Assembly (NCBI GenBank): GCA_900472485.1
Contig: UCII01000012.1
Location: forward strand, 443,148 to 475,348
Reading direction: 5' to 3'
DNA length: 32,201 nt
From: Hyphomicrobiales bacterium
Lineage (GTDB): Bacteria; Pseudomonadota; Alphaproteobacteria; Rhizobiales; Rhizobiaceae
The first letter of the stretch is position 1. Each line of letters opens with the position of its first letter. Below the pieces are notes generated by a model. That model was not told the origin of the DNA and searched no databases. It worked only from the letters and a program-made list of their open reading frames with translations. Positions 29,916-32,201 of the stretch are shown here, in pieces. The position numbers and the translations under genes were made by a program.

Positions 29916-31856
29916 CTATTTGCTGGCGATCTGCTTCGTCTTCTCGTCGGTCAGCAGTGTATCGATGCGCTTGCGCTCTTCCTGGAATTTGGCAAGCGGA
30001 TCGCCTTCAAGCGATTTGCCGCCGGGAAGGCGGATGCGCAACGGGTCGACCTTCGTACCGTTGACGATCAGCTCATAGTGCAGGTGGGGGCCCGTCGCGA
30101 GACCCGTCGAGCCGATGAAGCCGATCACCTGTCCCTGCACCACCTTTGCGCCGGGGACCACGCCCTTGGCGATGGCACTCTGGTGATTGTAGGAGGAGAC
30201 GTAGCCGTTCGCATGCCGGATCAAGGTCTGATTGCCAAAGCCGCCGGAATCCCAACCGGCCTTTTCGACAATGCCGTTGCCGGCAGCGATGATCGGCGTG
30301 CCGCGCGGTGCGGACCAGTCTACACCGGTATGCATGCGGGCAAAGCCTAGGATCGGGTGGCGGCGCATGCCGAAGCCGGATTTGAAGACGCCGGTGGGAA
30401 CAGGATTGCGCAGCAGGAACTGCCGGATGCTCTTGCCGTTTTCGTCGAAGTAATCGATCGAGTGATCCGTCGGATCCTCGAAGCGGTAGAAGCGGGTCAC
30501 GTTATCGCCGAACCGGGCGTTGACGTAGAGCAGTTCGGAATCGGCCGTCGCCTGTCCCTTGTCGTCTGTGACCGAGAAGAAGGCTTCCAGTGAATCCGTC
30601 GGCTTCAATTGTGCCTGGAAATCGACGTTGCTCGCAAGCAGCTTGACGATCTGCGCCACCATCTCCTTGGTCATGCCGTAGGAAAGGGCGGCGCGATAGA
30701 TGCCGTCATAGACACTCGGCAGGTCGCGGCCGGCCGCCAGGGCGGGCGCGTCGTTGTCGAAAGCCGTCGAGATGGCATCGAGCATCGGCGGTGCGTTGCC
30801 GGCAACGAAGTCGCCTCGGTCGTTCTGCGCGACTGTCAGCAGGTGTTTCGTGCCGCGATAGATGCTGGCGCGGATGATTTTTGCCTGCTCGCCCTTCTGC
30901 AGAATGCCGATGCGCAGCACGTCGCCGGCAGAGACGTCGGCCGAACCGAAGAGCGGCTGGATCTTGGCTGCGACATCGTCCGCGTCGGCCTTGAGGTAAC
31001 CGGATCCGGTCAGCGCTGTGGCAATCGACATGTTTTCGCGGACGGGAATAATGTCGTCGGCAAATTCTTCCGTCTGCGCGGTCACGGCTTCTGGGGCGGA
31101 AACGGACATGTTCTCTTCCACGATGCGGGCAGCAAGGCCCGCCGTCAGGTCGACATCGGAATCATCATTGGCGAAACGGCGCGGGTCGACATAATAGAGC
31201 GCGGAAAGCTGGGTGTTCCCGTCGGCCAGCACCGAGCCGTTGGAACGGACATTCTCCTCGACCTCATCGAGCGACATGGAGCCGGCGAGCTGGAAGGGAA
31301 TATCCTTGGTGGGAAAGGCAATCGTTTTCAGGCTGACTTCGGATTCGACGTCCGATCCGTAGATGGCTCCGGTCTTGTTGGCCGGCTGCGGTATGTTGTC
31401 GTCCGTCGAAAAGATTGCCAAAGGATCGAAGGGCGGGTAGCTCTCGCTGGCGATGCGGTTGGTGGCGAGGGCAATCTTCACATGGGCGAAAGGCTGGCGG
31501 CGCACCACCTCCTTGTCGCCATCGCGCACAACGGTCGACACTTCCAGAATATTGCGGTCGGAAGGTTTTGAGGCGATTGCCGTGGAAATCAGCCGGCCAC
31601 CGCGTGTGACCTGATCATCGGCAGCATTATGACTATCGACCGTCGCATAGGCTTCCGCAGGGATGGCGAGTTGCTGCCGGCCGTCGAGCGCGGCAAACAA
31701 TGCCACCCCCATCAGGATGCTTGACGTGACGCCGGTCAGAAAGGTGCCGGAAAGCCAACGGAGAGAAACCTCGCGCCGATCCGGTGCCCGCCGGCCATCC
31801 GCCAGGATTGGCGGCTCGTTGCCGAGCGATCGGAGCATCATCTTGTCCGTCATCAT
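29916..31856 (-). CDS. M23 (LytM-type) metallopeptidase, membrane-anchored
   Basis: A 646-residue envelope protein with a cytoplasmic N-terminal tail, one transmembrane segment (about 36-57) and a long periplasmic part ending in a zinc endopeptidase domain that would cut peptidoglycan cross-bridges. Zinc and catalytic residues are intact: H509 and D513 (RMHTGVDWS) and H591-L-H593 (GPHLHYEL). The long middle (about 90-440) has no motif that I recognise, apart from a NMSIATALTGSGYLKADADDV stretch that looks like a LysM/SH3-type spacer of this family. The Met at 31856 is given as the start; later Mets (31853, 31841, 31838) are possible, as no ribosome site is well spaced. It converges on clpB. 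Confidence 0.9.
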   Translation of the reverse strand: MMTDKMMLRSLGNEPPILADGRRAPDRREVSLRWLSGTFLTGVTSSILMGVALFAALDGRQQLAIPAEAYATVDSHNAADDQVTRGGRLISTAIASKPSDRNILEVSTVVRDGDKEVVRRQPFAHVKIALATNRIASESYPPFDPLAIFSTDDNIPQPANKTGAIYGSDVESEVSLKTIAFPTKDIPFQLAGSMSLDEVEENVRSNGSVLADGNTQLSALYYVDPRRFANDDSDVDLTAGLAARIVEENMSVSAPEAVTAQTEEFADDIIPVRENMSIATALTGSGYLKADADDVAAKIQPLFGSADVSAGDVLRIGILQKGEQAKIIRASIYRGTKHLLTVAQNDRGDFVAGNAPPMLDAISTAFDNDAPALAAGRDLPSVYDGIYRAALSYGMTKEMVAQIVKLLASNVDFQAQLKPTDSLEAFFSVTDDKGQATADSELLYVNARFGDNVTRFYRFEDPTDHSIDYFDENGKSIRQFLLRNPVPTGVFKSGFGMRRHPILGFARMHTGVDWSAPRGTPIIAAGNGIVEKAGWDSGGFGNQTLIRHANGYVSSYNHQSAIAKGVVPGAKVVQGQVIGFIGSTGLATGPHLHYELIVNGTKVDPLRIRLPGGKSLEGDPLAKFQEERKRIDTLLTDEKTKQIASK

Positions 31857-32201
31857 GCCGATCGTGATCCGCTTCCTTCATGCGAGCCCGCAGGCTGGGG
31901 GCGAAGATGTGCATATTTATGACAGGAGTGTCAAATCAACCAGCCGCTTTTTGAGCCATTCCGTGCCCTGTTTCCCATAAATGCCAAGCGTCATGGGACG
32001 GAGATCTGATGTCGAGATGCAGCTCTTGGGCCGGCTCCGCCATTTTGCTGCCCCGCCTCACTTGATCTGATGGATATCTACCGGTGTTTTGGGGTATTTT
32101 TACGAAGCTCACAGGGGTATTCATAAAACTCACATAAGAATCAATTAGTTATGTGTTTTTTGATTTTTTTCAAAATAGGCCTGTTGACTTGGTTCGGAGG
32201 T
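31857..32201. other. Intergenic region at the right edge with AT-rich tract and -35-like hexamer
   Basis: About 345 bases upstream of the M23 gene and beyond, with no supported gene. A 65-codon minus-strand frame (31936-32133) lacks a ribosome site and known features. From about 32085 the sequence becomes AT-rich, and the last 60 bases hold a T-rich block (32153-32170) directly before TTGACT (32184-32189). This is the order of an UP-like element and a -35 box facing right. The -10 would fall at about 32207, outside the window. Confidence 0.5.

Noticed and set aside
31936..32133. A 65-codon minus-strand frame upstream of the M23 peptidase
   Set aside because: No ribosome site, no recognisable domain, and it spans the AT-rich promoter-like tract at the window edge.

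Overview
The window is about 32 kb of GC-rich, densely coding chromosome with conserved housekeeping genes. Codon use, family sequences and gene neighbourhoods (secA-ppiC-argJ-mutT; lysC-ptsP-prfA-prmC-DUF4167-clpB; NDUFAF5-like methyltransferase divergent from comF-grxC-nitrilase-DUF1178) point to an alphaproteobacterium of the Rhizobiaceae, most likely Rhizobium or a near relative. This is inferred from reading the sequence; no database was searched. I saw no integrase, transposase, IS element, CRISPR array, tRNA or rRNA gene.

Layout. (1) 1-5950: an aldo/keto reductase (-), divergent from an acyl-CoA synthetase (+), whose 3' end overlaps a convergent pair (-): a Wzx/MATE-like polysaccharide flippase followed by a CelD/FemAB-like acyltransferase. 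(2) 5950-11903: a glutathione S-transferase (+) faces secA (-) across a perfect 15-bp bidirectional terminator. Divergent from secA are a secreted parvulin isomerase and argJ. (3) 11914-13103: a GNAT acetyltransferase and the mutT Nudix hydrolase continue the argJ operon with tight spacing. (4) 13104-14284: the least ordinary stretch. It has a long AT-richer leader, a 22-codon ORF with a good ribosome site coupled to a small one-membrane-segment protein, a palindromic intergenic repeat, and an orphan Flp-type pilin. (5) 14305-18264: an NDUFAF5-like methyltransferase (-), divergent from the compact operon comF-grxC-nit-DUF1178-DUF3291 (+). (6) 18299-21385: ubiG (-), a secreted unknown protein and lysC (+). 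(7) 21486-26851: ptsP (EI-Ntr), prfA, prmC and a DUF4167 protein (+), ended by an 18-bp terminator stem. (8) 27217-31856: clpB (+) with a RpoH-type promoter, convergent with an M23 endopeptidase (-). The right edge carries an AT-rich tract and a -35 hexamer that look like the start of a very strong promoter, possibly rRNA, for a gene just outside the window.

The genes are mostly independent core functions: protein export and folding, arginine and lysine biosynthesis, nucleotide-pool cleaning, ubiquinone synthesis, nitrogen PTS, translation termination, disaggregation and envelope work. I found no convincing new multi-gene system. The most interesting material is regulatory and repetitive: at least three short palindromic repeats, two of which supply the TAG stop codon of the gene before them; the coupled small ORF ahead of the pilin locus; and several perfect palindromes in divergent promoter regions.
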